DNA from: Pseudovirgaria hyperparasitica
Taxonomy: Eukaryota > Ascomycota > Dothideomycetes > Acrospermales > Acrospermaceae
DNA: 64,000 nt
Direction: 5' to 3'
NCBI RefSeq assembly: GCF_010093815.1
Contig: NW_022985552.1
Location: 992,001-1,056,000 of the forward strand
Below the pieces are notes generated by a model. The model made no database searches. It was not told the DNA's origin and was given only the letters and a program-made list of their open reading frames with translations. The position numbers and the translations under genes were made by a program. Shown one piece after another: positions 20,511-32,113 of this stretch (its first letter is position 1; each line of letters begins with the position of its first letter).

Positions 20511-21400
20511 GATGACCTGGACTTTCTTTCTGCGGATCTGATGGTGAGGATTGCAAAATTATCTACGGTGGCAGAGTTGGGTTAATAGCATAATCAATCG
20601 TGCTTTTGAGCCGCAATCGGCACCTCAGAGATCCATTTAGCCGTTTAGCCAGAGACATTTGGTGACTTAGCCTAAATCGGTGAGATACTCCATGACAGCT
20701 CGTGGCACGAAAGAGATGGTTTCGTCTCTGCTACTCTTCTCGCAGTAGTACTATGCTAATGCTACAGACATAGGCAAGTTTTTAAGATGAACAACCGATG
20801 AGGAAGGGTTTCGTGAATGAGTTGCAGATTGTTTCGAGGCGGAGGAAAGTAAGAAGTCAAGGAGTGGGCCCGAGCTCCTCTTGGCGTACGCATCCATCTG
20901 TTCCTCCATCGATCGAGACGAGGATTCAGTGTATCTTCTACCTTATAATTCATAGACTATGGGTTGCGGTTCATATCATGTCATATACGTGCTTATAACT
21001 CGTAGAATATACTCATAGTTCATTTATAGAGTACGTATCTACTAACTGCACTATCGGTTTCAAATTCCTAGTGTGCATATTCTGTCATATCAGATCAGAT
21101 TATACATTCTACTTCGGACCTAATAGATAGACTAGTAGATATCCTAATTTCTATAGTCTTCTATGTAGTATACCTTTAGATATTATTCTTTAACATTTCA
21201 TTTACAGAAGAGAGATGTTATGTCGATAGACTGACTCTACATTACTCATTTGTTTTTATCTCAGAACTTGAATCTCCTTATCATATTATCCCATATCTTA
21301 TATCGTAAATATCATATCCTGATATCCCCCGTCTTATATCACACATTCTCCATCCCACTACCAAAAACACCATTTCAACCCACTCTCCTCCCTCCACCTC
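20511..21400. other. Intergenic region
   Basis: Holds the promoter of the GH43 gene. From about 20930 to 21340 the sequence is AT-rich. No gene recognised. Confidence 0.5.
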
Positions 21401-22934
21401 TCACCCCCAAAACCGCACACAAATACCCCCAACCTCATCCCCATCCCCATCCCCAACTCCATCCCCAAACCCCACCAAACTATGCAGCCCCTCCGCCTCA
21501 TAAAGCTCTCTCAACCGAGCACACAGTACCTCCACTTCTACACCTTCACCACCGCCACCACCACCCAAAATCCCCTCTCTAACCCTCTCAATCTCAGCCA
21601 ATCTCGCATTCGATACCCCCTCCGGGGAAACGCAGCGCGCGCACGTACATGTGAAGCCGAATGTTTGTGCGAGGGAGAGGGTGCGGTGGGGGGTTGGCGT
21701 TAGGGGGTGGGAGTCTGTTGTTTTGCTTTTGTTATTATTGTCGTTGTCATTAGTAGATTTGGGATGGGATGGGATGGGATGGGATAGATTAGGGGGGTAA
21801 ACAGAGGGATGGAAGGGGGTTATATTGAGGAGGGAAAAGGGGGGGGGGGTAATCGACGTACAAGCAATCGTAATCTCCTCGCCTGGCGCGATGGGCCGGA
21901 CGGCGCGGATGGTGTGTGTGAGGAGAGGGGTGTTCCAGGTGTATATTGCGCTGTTTTGGTGAGGTTAGTTCGTTCGTGTGTCCGTTTTGCTTCTACATGA
22001 CCAGCCTCGACGAGCGAAAACACCAAGAAGAAAAAAAAAACAGAAACGAACTCAAAACTCACTTCGGCCCACAATCATGATTAACCCGACTCGCCCCCAG
22101 CAAAACCGCAACATGCATCTCCCCCCCGCCGTCCCCAACCCCAACCTCAAACCCATTCGTCGCCACCACATCCAACAACAACAACCCCCCTTCCCCGCCT
22201 CCTACACCACCAGCACCCCCAGTACCACCCCCCGCAAACCTCCTCGCCAACCCCCTAACCCCCCTCTCCACATCCCCACTCAACCCCGCCAGCGCCCTCC
22301 CAAACAACATCTCCAAATCCTCCTGCGCAATCAGCCTCGTCACATTGCGCAGCGCAAGCAGGACGGGCGTGTGCGTCATGACCACGTCGCCGCGGGAGAG
22401 CGGGCCGCGTGCGAGGATGCCCATGCCGCGGCCTGGGAGGGGGGTTTCGGTGTATACGCGGTCCTGTTCTCGCTCGTGTTGATGTTCCAGATGTAACTGC
22501 GAATCCACACCCTCGGAGAAAGCAGGCAGGGCGCGAAAGGCGGCTGCTAGGGCGGGGGTGGTGAGGATGGCGATGCCGCGGCCGTGGGCAAAGGATGTGG
22601 ATGTGTAGATGCAGAGGGGGGAGTTGTGGAGGGTGGGGAGGGGTTGGGTGCATGTTGGGGGGGAGGACCAGGGTGTTTGGTGGTGTTGTTGTTGTTGTTG
22701 TTGTTGTTGTTGAGGGGGATTTAGGGGGATGATGGCGGGACAGGAGGGGTGGAGGGGGTTTTGGAGGGGATTTTGGGGTGGGCATTGGGGTTGTTTGGGG
22801 GGGAGGGGAGAGGAGGATGGGGATGATGATGATGATGGGGATGATGAGGAGGAGGAGGAGGAGGATGACGAGTATGATGGGTATACGAGGAGGAAAAGGG
22901 AGAAGGAGAAGAAGAGGACGGAGGAGAGAATCAT
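21401..22934 (-). CDS. SET-domain protein with N-terminal signal peptide
   Basis: Exons 22934..22063, 21950..21862 and 21714..21401 with introns of 112 and 147 bp, longer than others here; phases agree, giving 424 residues. The N-terminus (MILSSVLFFSFSLFLLVYPS) reads as a signal peptide and is followed by poly-Ser and poly-Gln tracts. The SET part begins SFAHGRGIAILTTP, continues GRGMGILARGPLSRGDVVM, and holds the core SRVNHDCGPNAIYTWN (formed across intron 1) and GEEITIAYSHPL (across intron 2). A post-SET cluster CTCARC follows. These residues bind SAM and substrate lysine in SET methyltransferases of the Set5/SMYD-like group. Fungal relatives with signal peptides exist to my knowledge. Targets are unknown. 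The poly-Ser and poly-Gln tracts coincide with GA- and TTG-type microsatellites. Confidence 0.85.
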
Positions 22935-24778
22935 TGTTGAGATCGATCGAGAGAGAGGAAATGAGAGAAAGAGGTATAGAGATGTAGCGACGAAGAAAGA
23001 GAGAGAAAGATGGACGATCTACGCTGAAGTCGTTGAAGTCGTTGAAGTCGTTGAAGTCGTTGAAGTCGTTGAAGTCGTTGAAGTCGTTGATATGGCGTTG
23101 GTGATGATGATGATGATGATGATAACTTGGCCGATCTTGAAACATATATGACACGCGCGTTGCGCCCGCGCAAGGTCGGGAAATGCTAAACGATCCTGGG
23201 ACAACCAACAGCTTATGTTGTTTCGTACATTTTAATCCGCGATGGATGATGAAAAGCTGGCAGCATGATGGCAGGACGCGATAGAGTGCATCATCGGATG
23301 TAGTTCTTCTAATTACCTAGCTCTTAGCCACATTTTATTCCGCGAACATAAGAAAACATGACACCAACAACAAGGCCAAGCCACCATGTCGATAATAAGA
23401 TATCCCAAATACATAGCAATGAATAGATAAATAATCCTTCGACGGATCTTGAATTTATTAGATATTTTTCCTATGTAGTCTAATTAGAGACATCGCTGCT
23501 GTCGCTGCTTTACCCCTCCCAAGTAATATGTGTCCGAGCTAAGCCCAGGTAGGTATGGAGAAAGATGTCGAACTACATCCAAGGATTGTACCAAAGCAGA
23601 CTAGCGCGCGGTGGCCACAAGCTGTAAACAACCCAAATCCAACTCATCCGCTACGAACACCGTCGTTTCCCTGCACCGGGCACTCCAAAGTTGCAAAGTC
23701 AGACAACGTTCATCCAGAGCATCCAGAAGTAGATTTTCCACGATCGAGGATCTAACATGAGCGGAGTTAACCGTGGGGTCGTCGCGGTACGGTACACAGG
23801 GAGAAGGAGAAATAAAGAAAGGTGGTGGCATAGTAAATGATAGTACATGTGATGGAAAACTGTCCATGTACATATATCTACTTATGGATTCTCTTCGCGG
23901 TTTTTTCTTTTTTTGATAAAATCTAGTTATATACATCTATACCCATCTCTCTATGCATACCATGTATTGTAAAGCAAGTTCCGGCATGTATAGCGTGACG
24001 ACAGAGGGGGATAGAGGTCCTGAGACTGTGAAGATATAACCAACACGGCGAGATGTGCTCGTCCGGATATCAAGCGCTGCAGGGGCGTCTCGCGCGGCTA
24101 TTGCAGCGGACTACTCGGTGAGCTCGGCACTGTCCGGCTCGTTGGATCTGGTGTACGCGAATGGCGGCGCATCATGCTCGCGACTCGGTCTTAAGTGCAA
24201 TATCATGGAAGCAAGGACACTCATAAACGCGCGCTTGAGTCAGATCCCCATATATTGGAATCTCCAGTAGCCACAAACACGTGCCAATGAATCCAAGGTG
24301 ATGATTGCTTCACTAACATGTGTCTGTTGGGACGTGTTTGGGTCTTCTGACCCGATCTCTCAAGCGTCCTATTGATTGGAGCCAGCCGTCTTAGTTGTCA
24401 AAACGCAATCGTTCAACAGCGCCGAGGTATCGGCGTCAACCGGTTGAAACACGCAAGTGAACCCACCGCGATGGAGAGAATCGCGTGGGATCCTGGAAAG
24501 GGACTGCGCCGCACGGAGGAATACCCGTCTATCCATGCACTGAATTAATGCGCGACCAACAGACAAGGAACGCACATCTGGGTACGTCAACGGCAAGGAA
24601 CAATAGCTGCTCATTTTAGCGCTGCCTTGCTTCAATCGCACGGTCATGACCCCCAACCGGTCTACTCGTCTTCGCTCAAAGATACGAGACATGAAGATCG
24701 CGTTTTGCGACAGACCATTCTCTCCCGTACAATGTTTGAGTGACTCGCACGGCTGCCACCTGCCATTGAAACGTAGAC
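22935..24778. other. Intergenic region
   Basis: Promoter side of the SET gene, with a 9-bp tandem repeat (23025..23090) and an adjoining GAT/ATG run. The remainder to 24778 shows no recognisable gene. Confidence 0.5.
23025..23090. repeat. 9-bp minisatellite x7
   Basis: Seven perfect copies of TGAAGTCGT just upstream of the SET gene, followed by a run of ATG/GAT triplets at about 23099..23122. The array stays open in several frames, which creates artificial repetitive open frames on both strands. Confidence 0.9.
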
Positions 24779-25680
24779 TCATTGCGCAATCACTCCAACG
24801 TCCTGAATATCCTCGCGCTGTTCAAATTTCGCCTTTTTCCCGATAGCGCCCCCCGGATGGTTCCGCAGGAATACGTCGCGTGTAGCGCCCTGGTGGAGCG
24901 CATCGGCTGCCGCAAGAGCTAGCATATCACCGACGGCCATGGCCACAGTTGTCGATGTTGTCGGCGCGGCCACGCCAAATGAGTCTTCCTCACGCTCGTG
25001 TATAGGCGCAGGGAGGACAATGGCATTGCTGCGGTCATGCAGCAGCGGGCAGGCACCAGCCTTTGTATGTCCTGTGAGCGCAATTACGGTCGTCGCTGCA
25101 GGGAGGTGGGGTAGAATGGCTAATAGCTCGGGGGTACGCCCGGAGAAGGTTATGAAGAGCACAACATCGTCCTGCTGGGTGTAAGCGACAAGTCTAGTCT
25201 AGGATACAGTTCGAAGTCGGGAGCACACACAGGCTGTATATCACCCAGGTCGCCATGAATAGCTTCGGCGGCGTGCATGAAGGCGCAGCGAATGCCCAAG
25301 CTCTTCATCGTGGCTGTCGTCTTCATACCGACAAGTCCGCTCTTGCCAATGCCACATACGATGATCTTGCCCCTGCTCTGATGTGCGCGGACGACCGACT
25401 CGACGGCCTGTACGAGGCCATCGCGCGCGGCGGGGTCGGTCTGATAGAGACGCGAGACATGCGAGAGCGCAGTCGCCTCGATGGAGAGCACGTTCACGGC
25501 GGTGGTGAGAATGTGCGACGAGCCAGCATCGGTCGCGGACAGCGGAGGGGTCACAGGCCCTTCAGCGGAGCGCTTCCTCTTTTGTGGCGGTGGAGCAGGG
25601 GGTGGAGCTGGAGCTGGCGCCCTGGCAGCTGGTGTCGCGGAAATGCTCGCAACAGGCGAAGTCTGGGTATTATTATGCAT
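24779..25680 (-). CDS. SIS-domain sugar-phosphate isomerase (KdsD/GutQ type)
   Basis: Exons 25680..25231 and 25174..24779 with a 56-bp intron. The start at 25680 is the first ATG in this frame; translation could begin elsewhere if an upstream exon exists. After a Pro/Ala-rich leader with KRKR (possible nuclear signal) comes the SIS fold: GKIIVCGIGKSGLVGMKTTA, AEAIHGDLGDIQP, then LFITFSGRTPELLAILPHL, and the C-terminal NHPGGAIGKK. These match arabinose-5-phosphate isomerases (KpsF/GutQ), which interconvert ribulose-5-phosphate and arabinose-5-phosphate. Bacterial members usually carry two CBS domains after the SIS domain; this protein ends right after HPGGAIG. In fungi the physiological substrate is not settled. 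Confidence 0.85.
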
Positions 25681-28600
25681 GACTGGGTCGTACAGGAGAA
25701 AGTCTTGGAGCGTCAAGAGGTTGCTGACTTGGTCCTTGAGCCAGGCTCTTATGAATGAGCTGAGTGAGCAAGCGGCGGAGCGGAGCGATAAAGGCCGAAG
25801 AGTGCCCCATGCCTAGAGATTTATAAGGGCAATGATGACGGAATTCGTTGCGTGTGGAGTCGTCGACGCTGGCCAGGATTAGGGCCTAGAACAGAAGAAG
25901 CTTGGGTGGAGCCATGGTTGCGCGCGGCCAGCGACAGACGAGCCTGTTGTTTGACCTTTTTTTGCCGCGTCGTCGTTTTGGGCGGAAGAAGCGCGATATA
26001 GAATACGTAGTAGGAGGGTGGTTGGGGTGTGTGGTGTTTTACAATTTGTGGCGGCGTGGGCAAGCACGGGCGATAGTGGTAGGGAGGTAGGCAGCTGCAG
26101 TGGCTGAAGGTAGCTGGCTAAGCACCTAGATTAGGCAGGTCAGGTCAGCTACGTTTAGGGGGGAGATGATGTCGCCAAATAGGCAGGTCAAGCTCGCCAG
26201 ATAAACATACTGTGTCACCAACCTCAGCTGGACCGTCGCTGCCTTCCAGAGTTTGGTCATTGAGCCGCGTCAGATAAACAACAACAGTAACGAAAAGGGG
26301 TTCTTTCGGGTGAAGTCGCGATATCGTCATCGCCTAGCGTCCGTTCTCCCGCCACTCTAGAAAGGGACTAATGCCCAAACCGTGCTAGCTCATTCTCAGC
26401 GTCAATCGAAGTTGGCGCCTCAGGCCACAGACTGCCGTTATTACCCGTTACCCGTTGCCCTGCACGCTAGACTAGACGCATCAGCTGCATTCCACACCAA
26501 GTGCTTATTACTATATATATGAAGTGTTGACGTCTTTGATATTAAGAGAGGCCTGTAGGAAAGCAGTCAGTCAAATGGACATGTGTTTCCTAGCAGCTCA
26601 TGTCGATGCGTCACATTGTGTGCTTACCTCAGACCAAACGCATGCTCTCAAACACCACAGGTCCCTTTCAGCTTGAACCGGCCAGGATTGGCCTTCTTAG
26701 TCCTGCAGACGGACAGATCATGGACATGCTGGACCTAACAAGGCATTTGCTTCTGACACGGACACCCAAGTGACAAAGGTCGAGTCGACGCCGCCCGCTG
26801 AGGCTTGCAGGAGTCCGTGCCCCCAACTACAGTACTCCATTGGAAAATACCTTACCATTCAATGCGAATCACGTCCCGGCTTCTGCTGACTCGTCCTTTT
26901 CCTAAATGCACATCACTTTCAAAATTCTGAGTCGAGCTCTCCATCTGATTCATCTGACCATCTCTACTGCAATTCGCAATGGACGTGTAATAACAGGACA
27001 CAAGAGTGTCATGCCAGACTAACTCGGGCCGATCAGTGAACGAGTGTTCGTTCGCAATTAGTACTCCTTACGTTTTCATGACTCGACGTCGTCTACGACA
27101 GCACATCCATTGTAATCAGAGAGACGCGAATGAGTATTCAGGGGCCATGGATCCAGGCTGGCCCCCCTGACATGCCCACTAGCTTCAACGGTCCGCAACG
27201 TTGAACCAGGTAAGGTCTGACTGACATGCAAGCATTGACTGTTCGGCAGCATCCGCTCTGATCTTGCGGAAATGTCAGCCATGACCAGCCTTTCATGCTG
27301 ATCAGGGAAGTAGTAGTATCCACCAACGTGTACAGTCTTGATGCACCGCAAGCTCCATTCTACTCAAACTGCCAACGCCCGTCCGTAGCCCGTGTCAATT
27401 CTACCGTTGACATGTGAGCTGGGAGTTACATCAGTGCGGCTCTCCTGCTACAGACCGTTGCAGAAGTGGCAAGCTCAACTCCCTTCACGTTTCCTGCGGC
27501 TTGGTGACTGTGTTTGCAATTATGGTTCGCGCATGTCGTCCAAGAGAAGAGACCCCAACCTTCTCCACATTTTGCCAAGGTCGAATGTTCCAGGCGTGGG
27601 TCGGTGCAACTGTATTGCATGTACTATGGACGAGTAAGATGCGAGTTCCATGTCCGATCTCAGATGTACTGTGTTGAGCCAATTGCATTTCGTACCGATC
27701 CAAGCAAATTCAGACCGGCGCCCGGGCCACAGAGCGCAGTCTTGTCCCGAGAGGCAGCTGCTGTGCAACGACTCGATCATGACGAAAGTGATCGAATATC
27801 TTCATATGGCCTCCAAAATTCTGGATGCGGTGGAGGGAAGTCACCAGTGTCATGTCAGACCAGGTTGCTGGACACACTTCTACGCGGCTAGCCGTTGGGG
27901 TTAGTAACGATTGATCCATTGACATGCATCGTTATCCTGTCGAACACAACACCACTGCATCCGGCGGACGCGGACTACGGGTAGTTCTGTGCAACCGACA
28001 CCGAGCGCATCAGAGCGATCCTTCCTATGCAGAACTGTTGGTCTAGTACGGCTTGGGAGAGATGGTTCGTGGTTGGTAGTGCTGGCGTTCCCTGCAACGA
28101 GACACGGTCCGACTGAGGCTGCAAGCCATTACACTGGTCGAGCGCTTGCAACGCCATCTCAGGCATGGTGGTTCTGCACGCTGTTTCGTTGTCTTCCAAG
28201 CGGTCGGTTCTGCTGTCATTGCTGCCCGTCGAGCTGAATACCGTGGTGCCAACAAGCTTTTGCCTCACCGCAAAGCTCCTCGAAGCCGCTGACGGAGAGC
28301 TCAGAGCCAATGATTTCGTCTGCAAGATGCAATCATACACTTCGATGATGACCTCGTGTGTGCAATGTCATGATGGAAGTATCGTATGACGCGTGGGCCT
28401 GGGCCAGCTGAGTCATCTTCATCCATGTGTTGCGCGCATCTTCTTGCTGCCTACAGGAATGCTTGCATCTCTGCCGTCGACGCAACCGTCGCAACGTATG
28501 GATTGGCCTCCGACACTATGCCACGTGGGAAGTGCTGTCAAAGGGTTGCTGCCAAGCTCAAACAGGAAATATCGTCGATAGCTTCCGGTCATGCCTTGCC

Positions 28601-30031
28601 ACTGATCAGGAGGAGTATCCGGGGAATTGAACGAGGGTATGTCTAGCAACATAGCCGTACACTGGAAATCCAGAAGGGAACATCAAACTTTGACCGCACT
28701 AGAAGGGACACATCGCACACCCGTTTCTCGTGCAGCTTCAAGGACCAAAATGCTCACGAATGTGGTGATTCGAGCTACGAGCTACGTACTGTCGCTCTTG
28801 GTATCTGCTTACCGACTTGCGCTCTTTACCAGATCGAAGGGTGGTATATGCAGTCATTATCGGAAAGCCAGGAGTGCAGTCCACGAAATGCGAGCTGCCG
28901 AGACAGCGTCTGGCATAGACGCGACAAAAGGCGCATAGTACCAAAGACCAAAAGATCTAGTTTCGATGTCATGTGTCACGAGTAACGTATGATACAGCTC
29001 CTGCGATGGTCTTGATTTCTTCAGCATGTGAAGTAGTATGCATCCCCAGGTCTGCCCTAGGCCGATACCTCAGATGGTGTCCAATCATGCGAAGGCACGA
29101 CTCAGCAAGTGTGCTGCCGCACCTCCATCCGAAACAAATGCTCACATGTAGAGAAAGAGGACTCAGCAGAAGCAGCTTTGAAACGACGATGCCAAGTTGC
29201 CCGCATCGGCGCTGATGTTTGGGCGCGGCAACTGGAGGAGCTGCCTGCTAGGCCAACCTGACCAAGAACGTGCTGCAGGGCTTGCAGGTGATGGAAGTGT
29301 GGTGGACCAAAATGCGCATTGGTATGACGCGAAAGCCTGGTTTCCGTCTTGATGTGTTCCGGTGGAAACGCTGCTGAGGGAGGGGGTAAAAGGTACAGGG
29401 CGGGCTGTGGAGTGAGAGCTTAGTTGTCGTGTGCCGTCGGCATCTCGAATACGGAGGCTTGTGCGAGTCACATTGTTGGTCTTTGAAAGCAGGTAATTAA
29501 CGGCCCATATCAGAAAGTCATATCCAAGCATAGAATGATAGCGGGGAAACGGCAGTGGGAGTTCCAGTGGACCGAGTCAAGAGAATGAGTGACTTATTAA
29601 TTAGGTGACGGGACCGGAGGTAATACTGGGACGTCCACTTGCACGCTAACCAAAGTAAGCTGGTAGCTGGCTCAGGATGATGTCCACCGTGACATGAGTG
29701 TATATTTGAGAACAGCAGTCAATCTCATCAGAGGGCAAGCTAAATACGACAGGTCAAGTGGTGATATAATATATATCTATAGATGTTTATTTGCTATATA
29801 GACTAACGAGAATGGATCTACAAAGGAGATCCAGATATCCGAGGCGTGATCCGTCCTATGCTACATAGTCCATCCGAGCTATCCTGTCGATGTTACCCTG
29901 CGCCTATTACTTCGAAATAGTGTAAACACCCAACTCCCCATGATAGCATCCCCTCTAGACATAATCCATACCGAGAAAAAATACTTTGTCAACGACAGCA
30001 TCGGGATCCCAAGACCATTGTTCATGGCAGC
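25681..30031. other. Long intergenic region, no recognisable gene
   Basis: About 4.35 kb. Near 25800-26090 is the leader of the SIS gene. From 26100 to 29900 the composition is balanced and not RIP-like. Many short open frames exist on both strands, but none has a known domain or a consistent codon pattern. It may hold unrecognised lineage-specific genes, long non-coding transcripts or decayed sequence. Confidence 0.5.
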
Positions 30032-32113
30032 TCAAGTGCGCTTCAGGTAAAGAGCAAGCCAGCCGAACAGTCTGTACCCTGCAATGATGCCAACGATGAT
30101 GCACAGATACTTGCCTTCCTGCCCAGTCTTGTAGCCATAAGTATCGAGCACTCCTTTACCATCGATCTTGCACTGGTCAATCAGATCTGTGACGTACATG
30201 CATTGACAGTCTCCATTTGCAAGGCGACCACAATCGTAGGTTCGATCCTTGAACTCATTGACCAACATGCCTTGGAAGACCCATCTTTGGTAGTCCATAA
30301 ACGAGAAGGCATACTTCCAGAACACATTGAGCTCCACAAGTGGGACTAGGAAACCGCCAACACTCATCCAGAGGCCATTTGCAAAGGCGGTGATGGCCAA
30401 TGCCACGACGAAGATGTTGGTCAAGCTCGAGATGAGAATGACGAGCGACTCTGCAGCGAGCAAGTCCAGAAATAGGTAGAGAACCCACATCATGAAGCCG
30501 GTGGCGGTGGGCTCGAAGTTTGACAGCCAGTAAGAGATGGCGGAGAACAGGACGGTGATGAGAAAGAGAAAGGGCAGTCCGGTGATGAAGTTTGCAACCA
30601 TAAAAGAGGTTGGGCCATACAGTCCATTTGCGCGCTCTTTGACAAAGAGGCTCCGGTCCTCATGAAACGACGGAATGTAGGCGACCGCCATGAAAGACAT
30701 AAAGGCACCTCCAAAGAAGATGGCATTGATAAAGGACTGGATGTTGTGTTGATCGGGAGTCAAGCGCAGCCAGACGGTGCCCATCATGACAGCCAGACCC
30801 ATGTACATGCCAACTCGGATCCAGTAGGTGACCAGATCTCTCCGGCTCTTGATAAAGGAACGATGGATGAGAGTGAAAGGAACCATGTAGGCGCTTGGAC
30901 CATCCTGTGTAGTCACTTCACACGTACAGGTCTCTGCAGTTGCGTGGAGAATCTCGTCAACAATGACGTTTGCATTTGGAGACTCTTTCCATGATCTCTG
31001 TATCTTGTGAAGTTCGAGCGAGGCCTGGCGTGAGTTTGGCTCAAAATCGACATTGACCAGATCAAGCATGAATTCGGCGGGATTCATGTGGATAGGCATG
31101 GGTCTGCCAAGGTTGTCAAAGTAGTGTTGCACATCCTGAACCAAGCCGTTGAAGACAGTCTTGCCCTGCGAAAGGAGGAGTAATCGATCGAAGAGTTGGA
31201 AGGTGTTTGTTGAAGGCTGATGGATACTGGCAATGACGATGAGCTAGCAAATGTCAGACATGCTCGTACGATTGAGCAGTTGAGGACAAACTTTGTATTT
31301 ACGCGCAATATTCTGGATGTAGCTGACGACCTCATAGCTTGCAGTGGAGTCAAGTCCAGAGGTGGGCTCGTCCAGAAACAGGATCTTAGGGCTCGTGATC
31401 AACTGGCTGGCGACGCTGAGACGGCGCTTCTGGCCGCCGCTGATGCCCTTTTGGACGGGACCTCCTACGAGAGTGTTGGCTTGGTTGAGCAGACCAAATG
31501 AAGCTAGTAACTCTTCGATTCTGACCATGCGGTCCTGCTTGGAAACGGAGCTGTAAAGGGTCAGGATGACTAGTGTGGAGTGACGTGGTGAAGACGGGCA
31601 TACCTAGGCAAAGACAAACGGGCGGCGAAATGGAGCGTTTCCTTGACAGTCAGGGCGGACATGAGGGAGTCGTTCTGTTCGACGTAGCGACCAATTTTGC
31701 GAAACTCGCGACCAGTTGTGTGGCGTCCGTTGATGAACAGGCGCTCGTGAGTCTCTCCCTTGATGTGCTCGGTGCGACGGGCGAGTACGTTGAGAAGAGT
31801 GGTTTTACCAGAGCCGCTGTGGACGACTTATCAGCAAAGCGGCGCAATGACGAGTTGTAGAAAGACGAACCTTGGACCCATTAGGGCAAGCATTTCACCT
31901 AGAGAAACAGTATCAATATGCGAAGTCATGGGAGGCGACGAGGGATAACTTACCAGCCTTGACGATCCCATTGATGTCGTGCAGAATGTCGGTTGGGCGC
32001 TTGAGAGTGCGATCTTTGACAGTGACAGTGACATTCTCCCAGCCAAAGCTGCGGACAGAAGAGTTTGTGAGGTTTATAAAGTCGCCCGAGGCGAGCTTCT
32101 CCATGTCGTCCAT
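30032..32113 (-). CDS. ABCG-type half-transporter
   Basis: Five exons on the minus strand: 32113..31954, 31898..31871 (a 28-nt microexon), 31816..31604, 31550..31292 and 31243..30032. All introns are 48-55 bp and in phase; the product is 623 residues. The nucleotide-binding domain comes first: Walker A GPSGSGKTTLLN (joined across intron 3), Q-loop VEQNDSL, signature GISGGQKRRLSVASQL, Walker B ILFLDEPTSGLDS, H-loop ASIHQPS (just after intron 4). The membrane domain follows with about six helices (for example YMGLAVMMGTVW, FITGLPFLFLITVLF, CIIVGIIAGYRLFGWLALYL) and a Cys-containing loop before the last. One NBD and one TMD in this order is the WHITE/ABCG half-size layout, working as a dimer at a membrane. 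Cargo is unknown. It diverges from the MOCOS-like gene. Confidence 0.92.

Noticed and set aside
22255-23208. A 317-codon minus-strand open frame with His- and Phe-Asn-Asp-repeats
   Set aside because: It overlaps the SET gene in another frame, and its repeats are translations of the 9-bp minisatellite and GAT runs. The SET frame has real motifs.
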